Both the position numbers and the translations under genes were made by a program. The notes below the pieces were generated by a model. The model was given only the letters and a program-made list of their open reading frames with translations. It was not told where the DNA came from and ran no database searches. A stretch of DNA of 64,000 nt from positions 41,421,560-41,485,559 of the forward strand of contig OX439043.1 in the NCBI GenBank assembly GCA_949317995.1, written 5' to 3'. Shown here piece by piece: positions 34,891 to 45,767 of the stretch (its first letter is position 1; each line of letters begins with the position of its first letter). The DNA comes from Acholoe squamosa (lineage: Eukaryota > Annelida > Polychaeta > Phyllodocida > Polynoidae).

Positions 34891-35905
34891 AGAAAACTTT
34901 ATCCTTAGCATGCTTAGTTTATCGCTCAGTCCCCAATGTGTTATGTGTATAGCTTGGACACTGTATTCATTGCGTGCTGAAAAAAAGTGTCTCACTTGGT
35001 GATTACCCATAGGACTCCATGTGCTAATTTCTTCGCCAAAATCTATCTGACCCATAGACCCAATGGTTAAAGAACTTGTAGTCAGTATAGCTCCCAAAAA
35101 CATGGCGTAAGTACAGCAGCTTTTTTCATAGTGAAAGACATCACTCACCATAAAGAACAAAATGTTGTCTGATAGATGAGATTTGAAACTTTCCTTTGGC
35201 TTTTGAAAAATGTGTAAACTAACAGTATATCACTGAATGATTACACCCTAAAGTTGGTGATTACAAATTTGTGGATCTGACTGAAAACCCGGCTCCAATA
35301 GCCCAGGGGATACCCTGGGCCAATACTAGCTGGTCTAAGACCAAAATTATTCCTGGATATTTTTTACACTACAGCAATCGTATCAGAAATCCTCACTGTA
35401 CACTATTGTGACATATTTCCAACACCTTGGAAACAATGCAACAATGTTTATTGTATACACTAGAGCATACTTGCTTTTTGTATGCCAAAAAGAAATCTTA
35501 CAAAATATGATCCCATTCCATGTTACATATGATATAAATTTCTCTTACACAATGATTTATACATCGTTTTTTCTCAGTACTATCAACATTCATACGGCAA
35601 TGGTTTATTTTGATTTTAGTAATCTCTATGATATATGTTTGAAATATAAAGGTCTCAATAGAATGTACGTCTTTATTTTTATGAAATAATTTAACCCACC
35701 ACAACTTCAACTTTCCATTTTGAAGATTTTTTTCTTAACTCTTCCAACATCATAAACCGGAACATGGTTACTTTCTGCTTATCTAATTAATTAATACTCT
35801 TTTTTAATGTGCATTGGAGGAATACTCAAAGAGATGTTTGCACAAAAATAAAGTCCCTCCAAAAAGACACCATTGATGGCATGTACACTGCCAGGTCATG
35901 ACCTG

Positions 35906-36127
35906 CTGTAAATCCTCGTGTATAAGCTACAGTTCATGTAGGAGGCGCAAAGTCGTGAGTTTGCTGAAGAAAATATCTTGAAATTAAATACGTTCAAATC
36001 AATCAAAAAAAAAAAATCCCTACCCCCCACTGTAGGACTTGGGGAAAGCCTTGGGGGCGTATAAGAGGTACTCACCCACCCCCTTTTCCTCGCATATAAG
36101 CCGTAGCTTATACGTGAGGATATACAG
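35906..36127. mobile_element. Small TIR element
   Basis: 222 bp. CTGTAAATCCTCGTGTATAA at the left matches the complement of the right end, CTGTATATCCTCACGTATAA. Non-coding. It lies just downstream of the distal lectin terminal exon. Confidence 0.6.
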
Positions 36128-36225
36128 CAGTTGGCAGCTATTTTGAGACTATGGTATTGTAGTTGGTGTAGTATTGATAGCAGCTGAAGGATGATTTAGT
36201 ACAGGTAATGTCTCTGTGCTGGGTG

Positions 36226-36389
36226 TCAGTAGAAGCGCTTTCTCTGATCCTCCTGTCGTTTTGTGTAGATGATGAAGCCGACCATAGCGCACACTCCAAG
36301 TCCGATAACACCAACTATAATCATGACCAACAGCTTCCACCCAGACATGTTCTTTAACATGAAGCCACCCTGGGGATCGTCTATGTGAT
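36226..36389 (-). CDS. LMAN2: VIP36-like lectin, distal alternative last exon (tail ending KRFY)
   Basis: The acceptor TTTCTTACAG is followed by a 164-nt coding part. It completes the split codon left by the exon at 41824 and starts DHIDDPQGG. It encodes one hydrophobic membrane segment (LLVMIIVGVIGLGVCAMV) and the cytosolic tail KRQEDQRKRFY, then TGA. The end KRFY matches the sorting tail known for VIP36. A polyadenylation signal (AATAAA on minus) lies near 35672. It competes with the exon at 39953. Confidence 0.88.
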
Positions 36390-37511
36390 CTGTAAGAAAT
36401 ATAGGTACAACTTAAGACATTAAGATAATATGATATAATCATATCTAGAAAAGGTGATTAGAATTAAAATGAATTTCTTTCGGCAGATATTGGAAAGTAC
36501 AACTCAAAAGTAGGTGTTAAGTTAAGAGATTATATTGTCAATGTACGTTATTTCTATTACATCTATATTTTGTCACATCAAAACAGAGATATAGCGCTAG
36601 CGTTTATCCATATGAATATCTTGATTATCTGCAGAAGCTGAAAACCAAATATCTGTCAGTGAATTTTCTCTTAATGTGAGTACCCCGGTATATGATGTAT
36701 TCAAACATGTATAGTATGAATAAGGTGTGTTTTTCAGCCTGTATGAATATAAATATATCAAACAAACATTTGCTAGGGCATGCGATTAAGGTCTAAGTGT
36801 AGGTGAAAGAACAACTTTGGTCTGGGTATGACAGCTCACGTTCTAGTGTTTGGAAATGGATATCTATGTTAAATCTGTATACATGTACACCCTCAGTGAA
36901 TGCATACTTGTTTATGTAAAGACTATATCAAAAGAACTTTAAAATTCCAGTAATCTAAATTTAAAGAAATGGAGGAATAACGTTGCTATTAATATGAGTG
37001 AACCACCTTAGACCCTTTCGATGGATTGAGATACAAGCTTTGCCATTCAATGATCTGCCATTTGTATAGATTGGAGGTGGGACAGGTATGACTGTCTCGC
37101 GGTCCAGAGGACACATTTTAGCCTCTTCTCGTCATAACGCAGATCTTAAATATGGACCTATTCTATCACCACACGGCCTGAGACAGCCCAATTCAAACCC
37201 ACTGAACTGCAATGAAGCATTTCCATCGATCATTGCTACTCAAAACGGTGCCTTCCACGCCCGTTTATGTGGGAAAATACATGGATGTAACACATGACGC
37301 TGAGAAAATATGCGCTTTATCAAAATTTTGTGTAAACCGACTCATGCCGCCACCTATCGCTAACTACACAAACTGACTTAGATTAGATGCACCCATGCGC
37401 AATGATTTGAGGGACCCACATATAATGCAAGACGATGAGAAAATCTACATCAGATTTTGCACAAAAACAGAGCAGAGTGAATGCAGCGTTCATCTGAACC
37501 ACCCTTCCTTG
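36390..37511. other. Lectin-gene intron, nothing else recognised
   Basis: AT-rich intronic DNA with only short, motif-free open frames. Confidence 0.5.
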
Positions 37512-38246
37512 GGCCACACCAAATAAAATAATTGGTCTATCGATTTTCATTTTTGAAAACTGGAGTGGGAGGGTGAAATTTTAATTTTATTTTTCTAAAA
37601 AAAAAAATGTATTTGTCTATGAATTTTCAATATTAAAGATGTGAAGAGGGCGATTTCTTTTTGGCTCCTTTTCTCAAATTTATGTATTTTGACTTCTAAA
37701 TGCAGCATAGACACTGAAATCTGCTGTTGCTGCACCTTTATTAGTTGACACTCTAAGGGAGTGATCATTTTTTAACAACAGGGGGGGGGCTGGTGGGTTT
37801 GAGGGGGGGGTCAGAATTTTTTCAACCCCTTGACCAGGGGGGGTCAGAATTTTTTCAATACCTCTGATGGGGGGGTCAAAATAATTTCACCTGTTTTCAG
37901 TGGAAAACCCCGCGCGTTACTATAGGCTAAAAGGGGACGTTCGCGCGCGATTTTTGTCCCTTATGGGGGGGGGTCGAAAAAATTTTACCCCCTCGAGAGG
38001 GGAGGGGTCGAATTTTTTTTCGCGCATCCGCGCGCAAACCCACCAGCCCCCCCCCCTGTTGTTAAAAAATGATCACTCCCTAAGGACTTTGCAAAAAATA
38101 AAAAATAAAAAAAAAATAATCAATTTTCCAGAAAATGATGCAGGTGGAATCCATTGACAAAATATTTTTCAATTAAAAATAAAATTTCCATTTAGGAAAA
38201 TCAGGAGCGGGAAATCCATAGACCAATGTTTTAATTTGGTGTGGCC
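37512..38246. mobile_element. TIR element (outer), interrupted by another MITE
   Basis: Ends GGCCACACCAAAT...ATTTGGTGTGGCC, and the inner sequence ATTGGTCTAT(C/G)GATTT is also mirrored. Flanked by TTG on both sides (37509-37511 and 38247-38249). It contains the 324-bp MITE at 37757-38080. A related partial copy is at 38606-38830. Confidence 0.65.
37757..38080. mobile_element. Nested MITE with TAA duplication
   Basis: Long inverted repeat starting GGGAGTGATCATTTTTTAAC (about 45 bp each side), flanked by TAA (37754-37756 and 38081-38083). A TWA duplication and G-rich ends suggest a PIF/Harbinger-type MITE. Inside are G runs and AATTTTTTCGACCCC-like words. Confidence 0.78.
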
Positions 38247-38605
38247 TTGTGCATTGTTTTATATTTATAGTAGCGGAATGCACATGCACATCTCATGAGC
38301 ATACATCTTTTACCATTTACAGCCTTCTCTGTGGAAAAGTATGAGCATATAAGAATGGGAGATGCTTACACAATACTCTTATAGAAATATATACACTGTA
38401 GTACTTTAGGATGTATTATGAAGGTCCCCTCCCCCCCCCAAAAAAAAATATATATATATATAACATAATCAGCTCTACTTCAAGTTAAACCAGTCCCCCA
38501 GTTCATGTTTTCTTAATATCTAGTTTTGATTATGGGTTATCTGGCGCCGCATGCTCCCAGCTTTACATTGATTCCATGTAGGACCGTGCATCTTCATGTA
38601 AGTCT

Positions 38606-38830
38606 ACACCAAAATAAGTCAGTTGGTCTATGGATTTTGCTCTCCATATTTTTCTTTGCACAAAACAATCTTGTCTATATAATTTCATTCTTTTTTTCTG
38701 TTTTCTCTTTGTTTGACATCTAAAAGGAATGCTCATGCATATTTTCTTCCAGCAAGAAAGGGGGTGGGGATTTGCTCGTTAGACCCACTTTTTAAAAAGC
38801 AAAATCCGTAGACTTATGTATGGTATGGCC
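38606..38830. mobile_element. Related copy of the outer TIR element
   Basis: CACCAAAATAAGTCAGTTGGTCTATGGATTTTGC at the left is mirrored at the right by AAAGCAAAATCCGTAGAC, ending in GGTATGGCC. Degenerate and non-coding. Confidence 0.5.
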
Positions 38831-39056
38831 TAACCACTGCAAATGCTTTTAAATGTATCAAAAGATGATTAACAAATACTTAAATCTAGAGACAAATGAT
38901 GTTATGAACAGACATGCAAGCACTCAAAAGGAAACTGCATGACGTGTGCTACATGTGAACATGTGGTTTTCTTTGTCCTTTCCCTACAACAAAGAGAGAC
39001 GTGATCTATCCCTTAACCATCTGAGCTCCCATCTAAGACTGACAATAACTTTAATA

Positions 39057-39509
39057 AGGCCACCCTTAAAAATATGTTTGTTTCCTGTCCAGAGGGTGGG
39101 ATTTTTTAGACCCATGAGGGAGGGAGGGAAATTTTTTTTTTTTTTTAGGAAAATATTTTTATTTGTCATGAACATCGTAAGTGGGGACGGCCTGAATTCG
39201 CCATCCCATTCTAAGATTTAGTGATTGGAAATCTAGATTCTTATGCTGATGGACATAAAAATAAATTTATTTTCAGAACCAGAGATGCCACTCACTGACC
39301 GACAAAAACCAGGAAAACTGGACTTTGGACACATTTTCCCAGGAATTTAACATAATTTGATACAGAAATCTTTGAATCAAAACCAGGAATTCCTGATAAA
39401 CCAGGAAAAGTGGCATCTCTGAGAACTCAGGAAAAAAAATTTTCTCATTCTCACAAAAAAATCCACCAGGCCTCTGGACAGGAAACAAAAATATTTCTAA
39501 GGGTGGCCT
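39057..39509. mobile_element. TIR element with nested MITE
   Basis: AGGCCACCCTTAAAAATATG at the left and its near-complement at the right (CTAAGGGTGGCCT) continue into TTTCCTGTCCAGAG, giving about 38 bp of inverted repeat. No clear target duplication. Another small element sits inside. Confidence 0.65.
39280..39421. mobile_element. Nested 142-bp MITE
   Basis: CAGAGATGCCACT at the left and AGTGGCATCTCTG at the right, flanked by AGAAC on both sides (39275-39279 and 39422-39426). Confidence 0.7.
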
Positions 39510-39952
39510 AGTTACGCAGAAATTCAAAATACAAGGATCTCTTACTGATGAAATGGCTCTGAGCTAAGGACAATTTGAGAGCCGAATTTTTAGTAATATT
39601 CATAAAATCATATTTGGTAAAAAGAGTTACAGCAAAGCGATAGTAGAGCATACAACTATGGCCAAAACTGATGCGTACTAGTCGAAAGAGTAATATGAAG
39701 TATATTTTAGTAAACAACAAATGCAGAAGGGGCTCGTTGTGGTATTGGGGTACACAGCATCTCAATCACTGGGAGACTAACTGGAAAAGGTTAAAAAAGG
39801 AAACCACTGAAAATATGAAATGGTACAATGACCAAAACAGAAACGGTGCAGCAACTAAGAGTCTATGGATGGTATGAGATGATAGGTGACGACCTTATTG
39901 TTTAGGGTTGGGATGCGGTGACAGCGGAGGAGGACAGGCCGCAAGGGGCGGC

Positions 39953-40116
39953 TCAGTAAAGGCGCTTGCGGTTGTCCTCCTCGTACTTGATGTAGAGCAG
40001 GTACATGGCGAGGGCGGAGATGGCGCAGCTCACAAGGAGCAGGAAGCAGATGGACAGGAACTTCAAGTTAGCAAAGCTGCCCAAGAACCACAGACTCCCT
40101 TCATCCTCGACGTGAT
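39953..40116 (-). CDS. LMAN2: VIP36-like lectin, proximal alternative last exon (tail ending KRLY)
   Basis: The acceptor TTGGTTCTAG is followed by 164 coding nt, the same length and phase as the exon at 36226. It starts DHVEDEGS, then a membrane segment (LSICFLLLVSCAISALAMYL) and the tail KYEEDNRKRLY, then TGA. The shared DH(I/V) start, equal length and similar tail indicate an exon duplication. The tail ends KRLY instead of KRFY, so the two protein forms could be sorted differently. Which form is used when cannot be seen from sequence. Confidence 0.85.
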
Positions 40117-40739
40117 CTAGAACCAAGTCCAGCCACGCAACCAGTTTACAGATTTTCTTTTTGTATAAAATTATGGGCGTTAACCCTATATCAATCAAGT
40201 GAATCAATCATTAGTAATTAAAATTAACTTGCATAGACTAAGATTTAGACATAGATATATTTCATACAAAGATTTTTCCAAACTTATCAAGAAAATAGCA
40301 TGTATACCTATGACAGCAAACAAGGGAGGATGTAGTTCTACTGTTGGGGATGGGATGAATAAAAATATAATGCAGCAATGTAAATTGCTGATAACTCGAA
40401 AAGTGAAAAGCCTGTGATTGGCTCCCATGAGTTGTGCACTCATCCTGTTGCATCAGCAGTCCCTTACCCAGGTTATCCGCACCACCAAGCCACTATTCGC
40501 ATAACTCCTGCCAAAACTGCACTATTCGCACCACATTGCCCAAAAAGGCAGGAAAGTTGATACATGGATCAACATCATATACCTTCACCATTGGAGGCAA
40601 AAAGCATCTTATGGCTGCCAACCAACTGAGTCTGTACAATATTGACAATTTCTCAAAATTTACAAAACTTTGTAATGAAATACCTTTTCCTGCAAGACCC
40701 CTACATCTCCTCCTTTAATGGCACTACAAATTCATTAAG
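40117..40739. other. Lectin-gene intron, nothing else recognised
   Basis: AT-rich intron; no supported gene or repeat. Confidence 0.5.
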
Positions 40740-40976
40740 TACCATAATCTCCCGCATATAAGACGCGTCCTCTACGCCAAACAAAATGCTGGTGCGTCTT
40801 ATAGATTAATCTCAACTTGGGGGTGCGTCTTATACGAGGGGTAATTTTTCTATAGAAATGTACTAATCTTATGAATTTCAGCATTAAAATGTGCGTCTTA
40901 TACGCGAAAATGCATGTGCTGAGTTTGGGGTGCGTCTTCTACGCGCAGCGCGTCTTCTACGTGGGAGATTACAGTA
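40740..40976 (+). mobile_element. MITE family C, copy 1
   Basis: 237 bp starting TACCATAATCTCCCGCATAT and ending GTGGGAGATTACAGTA. The interior repeats GCGTCTTATACGCG-like words. Same orientation as copy 3. Confidence 0.7.
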
Positions 40977-41823
40977 ATTCTGCCTCTTATATACAAAATT
41001 TCCATCTTTTTTTTTTAAACTTATTCGCACCACCAAAATGACTGAAAGTGCAGGGCCCCAGGGTGTCTCATAACTCGCTTTTCGAGTTAATAATCTTGCC
41101 CGTGATTTCGTTCTTTTCACCCTTGATTGGTTTTATACGTCAAGTTGTATAGCTTCAGATGGGTTTTGTGATTAGTCTAGTTCATATTTGGCGTCGCTTC
41201 GATTAATATGGCTTATGCAGTGTAGATAAACTGATTAACAAACTACACATGTATTTTCTGATGAAATACCACTGGCAAATAACGTTATTGATAAACAGGG
41301 AGTGTGATGATTTAGTCATCTCGCTGAACATGCTTGTATCTCAATCCACATTAAATGACTGGTAATACATGTAAAGAACAAGACTAGGCCATTAGTCAGT
41401 ACCTGTGTAACACAAATACAGTATAGCAGCATATGCCAGAACGAGATGTTATATCATATACCACGATCCATTGTAATCTAATACCACAAAGTACACCTTA
41501 ATGTACAACATAGTGTTCTCCTACTATCATCGTAAATGTAACCAAGGGGAAAATAATGTAAAAGGGTCAATCCAAGGTCAGCAAGATATGATAATGCTGC
41601 TTTTGGTAATGTTTGAGCCTGACTCTCAAAGACTTCTCTCAGCTGGAAATGAAGCCCAGTGCCTTGCAGAAAGACAGTGGCGAATTTGAATTATTCCTTT
41701 TCAGTAAATCTGCGAAAATTTCCTTGATGCACAAAGCATGCATTCAAACATCTACATGTACCTATAAACTCTTTTTTATTAAATCTCTCTCCAGACAATT
41801 ATAATCTGTAGTGTGGGGCTTAC

Positions 41824-41884
41824 CTCGAGGTGGGGCAAAAAAGTCCGCTGAAGGGTTGATTTTACTGTAATCTGTGGTATCCTT
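41824..41884 (-). CDS. LMAN2: VIP36-like lectin exon (stalk region)
   Basis: 61 nt between TCTCTTGCAG and GTAAGC, coding KDTTDYSKINPSADFFAPPR plus one base of a split codon. It matches the position of the linker between the carbohydrate-recognition domain and the membrane segment (compare the SIDWTKIEPS-type stalk of VIP36). Both downstream last exons fit its phase. Confidence 0.8.
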
Positions 41885-41923
41885 CTGCAAGAGAACACAT
41901 TGTTAGAAATTATAAACATGTAC

Positions 41924-42154
41924 TACCGTAAACTCCCACGTAGAAGACGCAGTGCGTGTAGAGGACGCCCCCCTGTCAATGGTTATTTCGCGTATAAGAC
42001 GCACCTCTTAGGTACCAATTGTGTAAATTCAGTACATTTCTATAGTAAAATTACCCCTCGTATAAGACGCACCCCCAATTTCAGTACATCCTATAAGACC
42101 CCCAGCATTTTGTTTGGCGTAGAGGACGCGTCTTATACGCGGGAGATTACGGTA
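41924..42154 (-). mobile_element. MITE family C, copy 2 (inverted)
   Basis: 231 bp with TACCGTAAACTCCCACGTAG at the left and GCGGGAGATTACGGTA at the right, flanked by GTAC on both sides (41920-41923 and 42155-42158). Orientation is opposite to copies 1 and 3. Confidence 0.75.
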
Positions 42155-42520
42155 GTACACGAGTACTCATGTTTCTCCCTGAGCAATCTTGAAGATACAT
42201 CTGCATGGATTCCTTCTGGTGGTACATTGTTCAGTCAGAAGAGGGAGCTAAGGTACACCATGTGCAGTATGCCCCTTGCCTACTTGCTGAATTTAGACCT
42301 GGCAATTTTTCACAGGGAGAGAAAAGGCCAGGGTTTTTCATATGTATTTTGATAAAAGCACCAAGTTTTCAAAGGCATCCAGACGAGGTCGCGCTTGGTC
42401 GAGGACATTATTAAGAGTGAATTGTACATCACAGATGTAATGGCCGAGAGATCGTAGTACAGATGTGTATTTATGAAGTAATATACAAGTATAATTCTAA
42501 TATGCGAGTGGAGGGGAGGG

Positions 42521-42647
42521 GGGGGGGTGGATTGGTGCATGTTGACTGGACAATGTACAGGCTATAATTACGCAGCTCCAGGCGAGTTCTGAGTGGGGGG
42601 GTGCATTGGTGCATGTTGACTGGACAGTGTACAGGCTATAATTACTT
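42521..42647. repeat. Tandem duplication of about 76 bp
   Basis: ATTGGTGCATGTTGACTGGA and CTATAATTAC occur twice, separated by about 76 bp, with one or two differences. The rest of 42155-43165 is intron without a recognised gene. Confidence 0.7.
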
Positions 42648-43165
42648 ACTGCATGCCGTCTAGAGAGGCGTTATACACAACATAGACTTGCACAGGTCTC
42701 TTTAATAGAAATGATAATAATACTAATTAAATTGGTAGTGCTTCTATTCATTTATTCTACTGGGAAAAAAAATGAATAGCCTAAATGACTAGAATCCAGT
42801 CTACACCACGGTCTTCGTCACGGTTGATGTATTTTAGTAGCTGATCTATAGTAGAGGACTTTTGGCTGTTTTTGGCATGACCTGCTGTCCCCCTTCTACA
42901 CTATTTATAAATGGCCGAGGAGACAATAAGATCTGCCTGGTCAGGATTTAATCTTTTTTTCATTTATTCTAAAACCCTTCTTAATATCAAAACCCTTGGT
43001 TATTTTCATAAAATGAAATTCACTTGAATACCGGTAGTCAGAATTGTATTTAAAACACTGTATAAGAGAAAGCAAACTGGGATATACCTTAATATATCGA
43101 TAATATCTATTACAAAAGTCCATCATAAAAGCAAAAACGTGTGTGATTGTGATGTTCATACTTAC

Positions 43166-43224
43166 ATCATCGTCATGAACGATACCAATGTCATACAACT
43201 TCATGGAGATGACGTCATGGTTAT
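43166..43224 (-). CDS. LMAN2: VIP36-like lectin exon (end of carbohydrate-recognition domain)
   Basis: 59 nt between TATTAACAG and GTAAGT. With the split codon it reads DNHDVISMKLYDIGIVHDDD. The DNHDIISM-type motif is the last strand of the L-type lectin domain. The intron upstream of it is about 19.5 kb and holds the Ngaro and Penelope elements. Confidence 0.88.
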
Positions 43225-43754
43225 CTGTTAATATAAAGATTACGTTCAGTGGTCGATATAAAATGTGTATTGAAGCGATTTATATCACAGGTAACTCGGA
43301 AAGGGGCAGGTAATATTCCTAGAGATGATTCCAGGCCAGTCTTTCTTTATATAAACACACACCAAGAATCTGGTCCAGAGCAAAAGAAGAAACGTAGTCC
43401 TTATGTATGGTCATGTGATTGACACCCAACCTGACACCCAAAAATGACACCCCCATAGAAAACCATTGAGTGCACAAAGCGTCTAAGTTGAACTAGAGGT
43501 GACCTACTTTTTTCAAACCTCAAAATCACAAAAATAAGAGACATATGAGGATGTGTGTTTTTGATGACTTGAGGAAAACCTTGAGGAAAGCACAGCATAC
43601 CTGTGATGAATTATTTTGCCAAGGTTGATGACCAGAATATTTTAATAGGTTCCCTCTCGCTAAAATTTAGACCAATAGCTCATCTATTGAAATCATTAGA
43701 CCATGACCTAGACTGCTTAGGCCTTGATGAAGGCCTTTCAGTAATTCATTCATT

Positions 43755-44466
43755 CATAGTTACTGACATATTTTGACTAATTGCTGACAAATAGTGCATA
43801 ATTACTGACATATAATGACTAATTGCAGAAAAATAGTAAGTACTGACATGTTTGACTAATTGCTGACAAATAGTACATAATTACCGACACATTTTGACTA
43901 ATTGCTGACAAATAGTGCATAGGTTCTGACATATTTTGGCTATACCAGTCAAGGCACGATGTACCAATGGCTATGAATCTATGCCTATTCTATTTTTTCT
44001 AACTTACAGAGCCATATTCCTGATGGTCCCTGAGATCAGTCAAGGCATAATGCACCAATGAATCATACTCTGTACTATGCTAACATAATTTATAATGACA
44101 TATGTTTGACTAATTTATTTCTGACAAATAGTGCATAGTTACTGATATATTCAGACTAATTGCTGACGAATAGTGACAAAGTGCTGACATATATTTACTT
44201 ATTGCTGACAAAATGTGAGTAGATACTGACATATAATGACTAATTGCTGAGAAATTATTTGTAAATACTGACATGTGTAGACTAATTTCTGATATATAGT
44301 GACTAAGTACTGGCATATCTGACTAATTGCTGGCAAATAGTGAGCAATTACTAACATATATTGACCAATTGCTAGTGAGTAATTACTAACATTTATTCAT
44401 TAAAATGTAAGTAAATACTGACATATATTGACTAATATCTGACAAGTTGTGAGTAATTACTGACAT
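43755..44466. repeat. Minisatellite, about 42-bp units (left part)
   Basis: Degenerate repeats of TGACTAATTGCTGACAAATA plus GTGAGTAATTACTGACATAT. The array continues at 49184 beyond the Ngaro element, so it was split by that insertion. Confidence 0.85.
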
Positions 44467-44537
44467 ATATTCTAGGATTGGACATAGAACTGAGACACAG
44501 ATACACATTTGCCTAGATCCTCCAACTGAAGCCGGCC
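44467..44537 (-). repeat. Ngaro split repeat B2
   Basis: 71 bp, same sequence as 44711-44781, from ATATTCTAGGATTGG to AAGCCGGCC. Outer end of the element. Confidence 0.9.
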
Positions 44538-44554
44538 TTTATTAGAACAACAAT

Positions 44555-44715
44555 AAAGAAAAAATGAACCGTCACTGACTGAGTTTACACCTCGAATGAG
44601 CGGGAACACAAGAACCCCACCAGGGGAGAAGGGACTGACCAGTGAGACCCCTGGTGTGGGAACATGTCAATACTGAATATACCCAAATATCATTACGTGA
44701 TATTTGTCTCATATT
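44555..44715 (-). repeat. Ngaro split repeat A2
   Basis: 161 bp, same sequence as 49023-49183. It overlaps the B1 copy by the five bases ATATT. Confidence 0.9.
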
Positions 44716-44781
44716 CTAGGATTGGACATAGAACTGAGACACAGATACACATTTGCCTAGATCCTCCAACTGAAGCCGGCC
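44711..44781 (-). repeat. Ngaro split repeat B1
   Basis: 71 bp, matching 44467-44537. It lies directly downstream of the recombinase gene. Confidence 0.9.
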
Positions 44782-44813
44782 AAGAACCCAAAACACATAT
44801 TTTTTTTTTTTTT

Positions 44814-45764
44814 TTACATTTGTCTGAACACATTAAATCTCTTAGCCACCAGATCGTCCTGAGTAAGTCTGTTCTTATAGTTCGATGAAATATACAGGAG
44901 GACCGACCAAGAGCACCAGTCCCCGTACACTTTGACCAGGTGGAGAGGTAAGAAAGAAGAGAGGAAGGTAGCAGAGCCTCTCCTGAGACTGTGTGTAGAG
45001 AAGTCTCCCACTAATCCCGCCTTAGAACACAAGTTCTTAAGCCTGGATGAGAAGTAATTATACGTGAAAGGAAACAGATAACTGTTTGGTGGTCTTGAAC
45101 TCCTGGTTACATACAAACGTAAGGGTTTGACTGGGCATAGTGGAGAGTTGGGTGATTGAAGAATAGGAATCTTCTGTGTCCTGTCTTTGAATTGAATAGT
45201 CTTAGAACTATGAAGTTTAACATCCATACCACCATCCCAGAAAGTCACATCTTTGATCCGCAAGGTATGGGGGGACATGGTAACATGGCTAACTCGCAAC
45301 AAGCAGCGATAACAAAGGGTAACTGCGCACCAAAACACAAAGTCATTCCATACACCCATGTCCAAATGTTTATATATCAACAATAAATCCTGTGGAGACA
45401 AGGGGTCGACCTGGCGTGAAACATTTCCCAACAGTCTCTTTGCCCCTGTCAGTGTAGAGTGTATCAGGAAGCAAGTTGGATCCACATGGGGGACCCCCAG
45501 GTAGTCGTGTAACACCCAAACACTAGACACATAGTTAGCTATAGTCACGTATGACACAGAACGTGTCAAGAAAGTAATATATAGACACATGGTCTCTACA
45601 GAGCATGGAATGGGGTCCAGTTCAAACTCCTCACAAAAAGAATAATATCTTATCCATCTAGACTTATAAGCCTTCACCGTATTAGCTGACCAGCAGTGGT
45701 CCTTAAGCTCCTGCCAATCCTCCCACAAGGCCTGCAGATCTGCAACAACAATCAATAAACCCAT
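44814..45764 (-). CDS. Tyrosine recombinase (YR) of the Ngaro element
   Basis: 316-residue integrase of the phage/Cre superfamily that replaces DDE integrase in these elements and inserts the circular DNA copy. The N-terminal SAM-like core-binding part (about 1-120) contains SANTVKAYKSRWIRYYSFC. Catalytic residues: Arg in LLRVSHV (about 158), H-x-x-R in THSLRRGSA (about 258), a Trp-type residue in VYGDWCS, and the nucleophile Tyr in SVLLYIS (about 291). The start codon is four bases downstream of the preceding ORF's end, suggesting coupled expression. The frame is intact. Confidence 0.9.
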   Translation of the reverse strand: MGLLIVVADLQALWEDWQELKDHCWSANTVKAYKSRWIRYYSFCEEFELDPIPCSVETMCLYITFLTRSVSYVTIANYVSSVWVLHDYLGVPHVDPTCFLIHSTLTGAKRLLGNVSRQVDPLSPQDLLLIYKHLDMGVWNDFVFWCAVTLCYRCLLRVSHVTMSPHTLRIKDVTFWDGGMDVKLHSSKTIQFKDRTQKIPILQSPNSPLCPVKPLRLYVTRSSRPPNSYLFPFTYNYFSSRLKNLCSKAGLVGDFSTHSLRRGSATFLSSFLPLHLVKVYGDWCSWSVLLYISSNYKNRLTQDDLVAKRFNVFRQM

Positions 45765-45767
45765 TTA

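Noticed and set aside
34697..35160. Collagen-like Gly-X-Y open frames
   Set aside because: They result from the CACCTGGCCCCC minisatellite; no collagen gene structure surrounds them.
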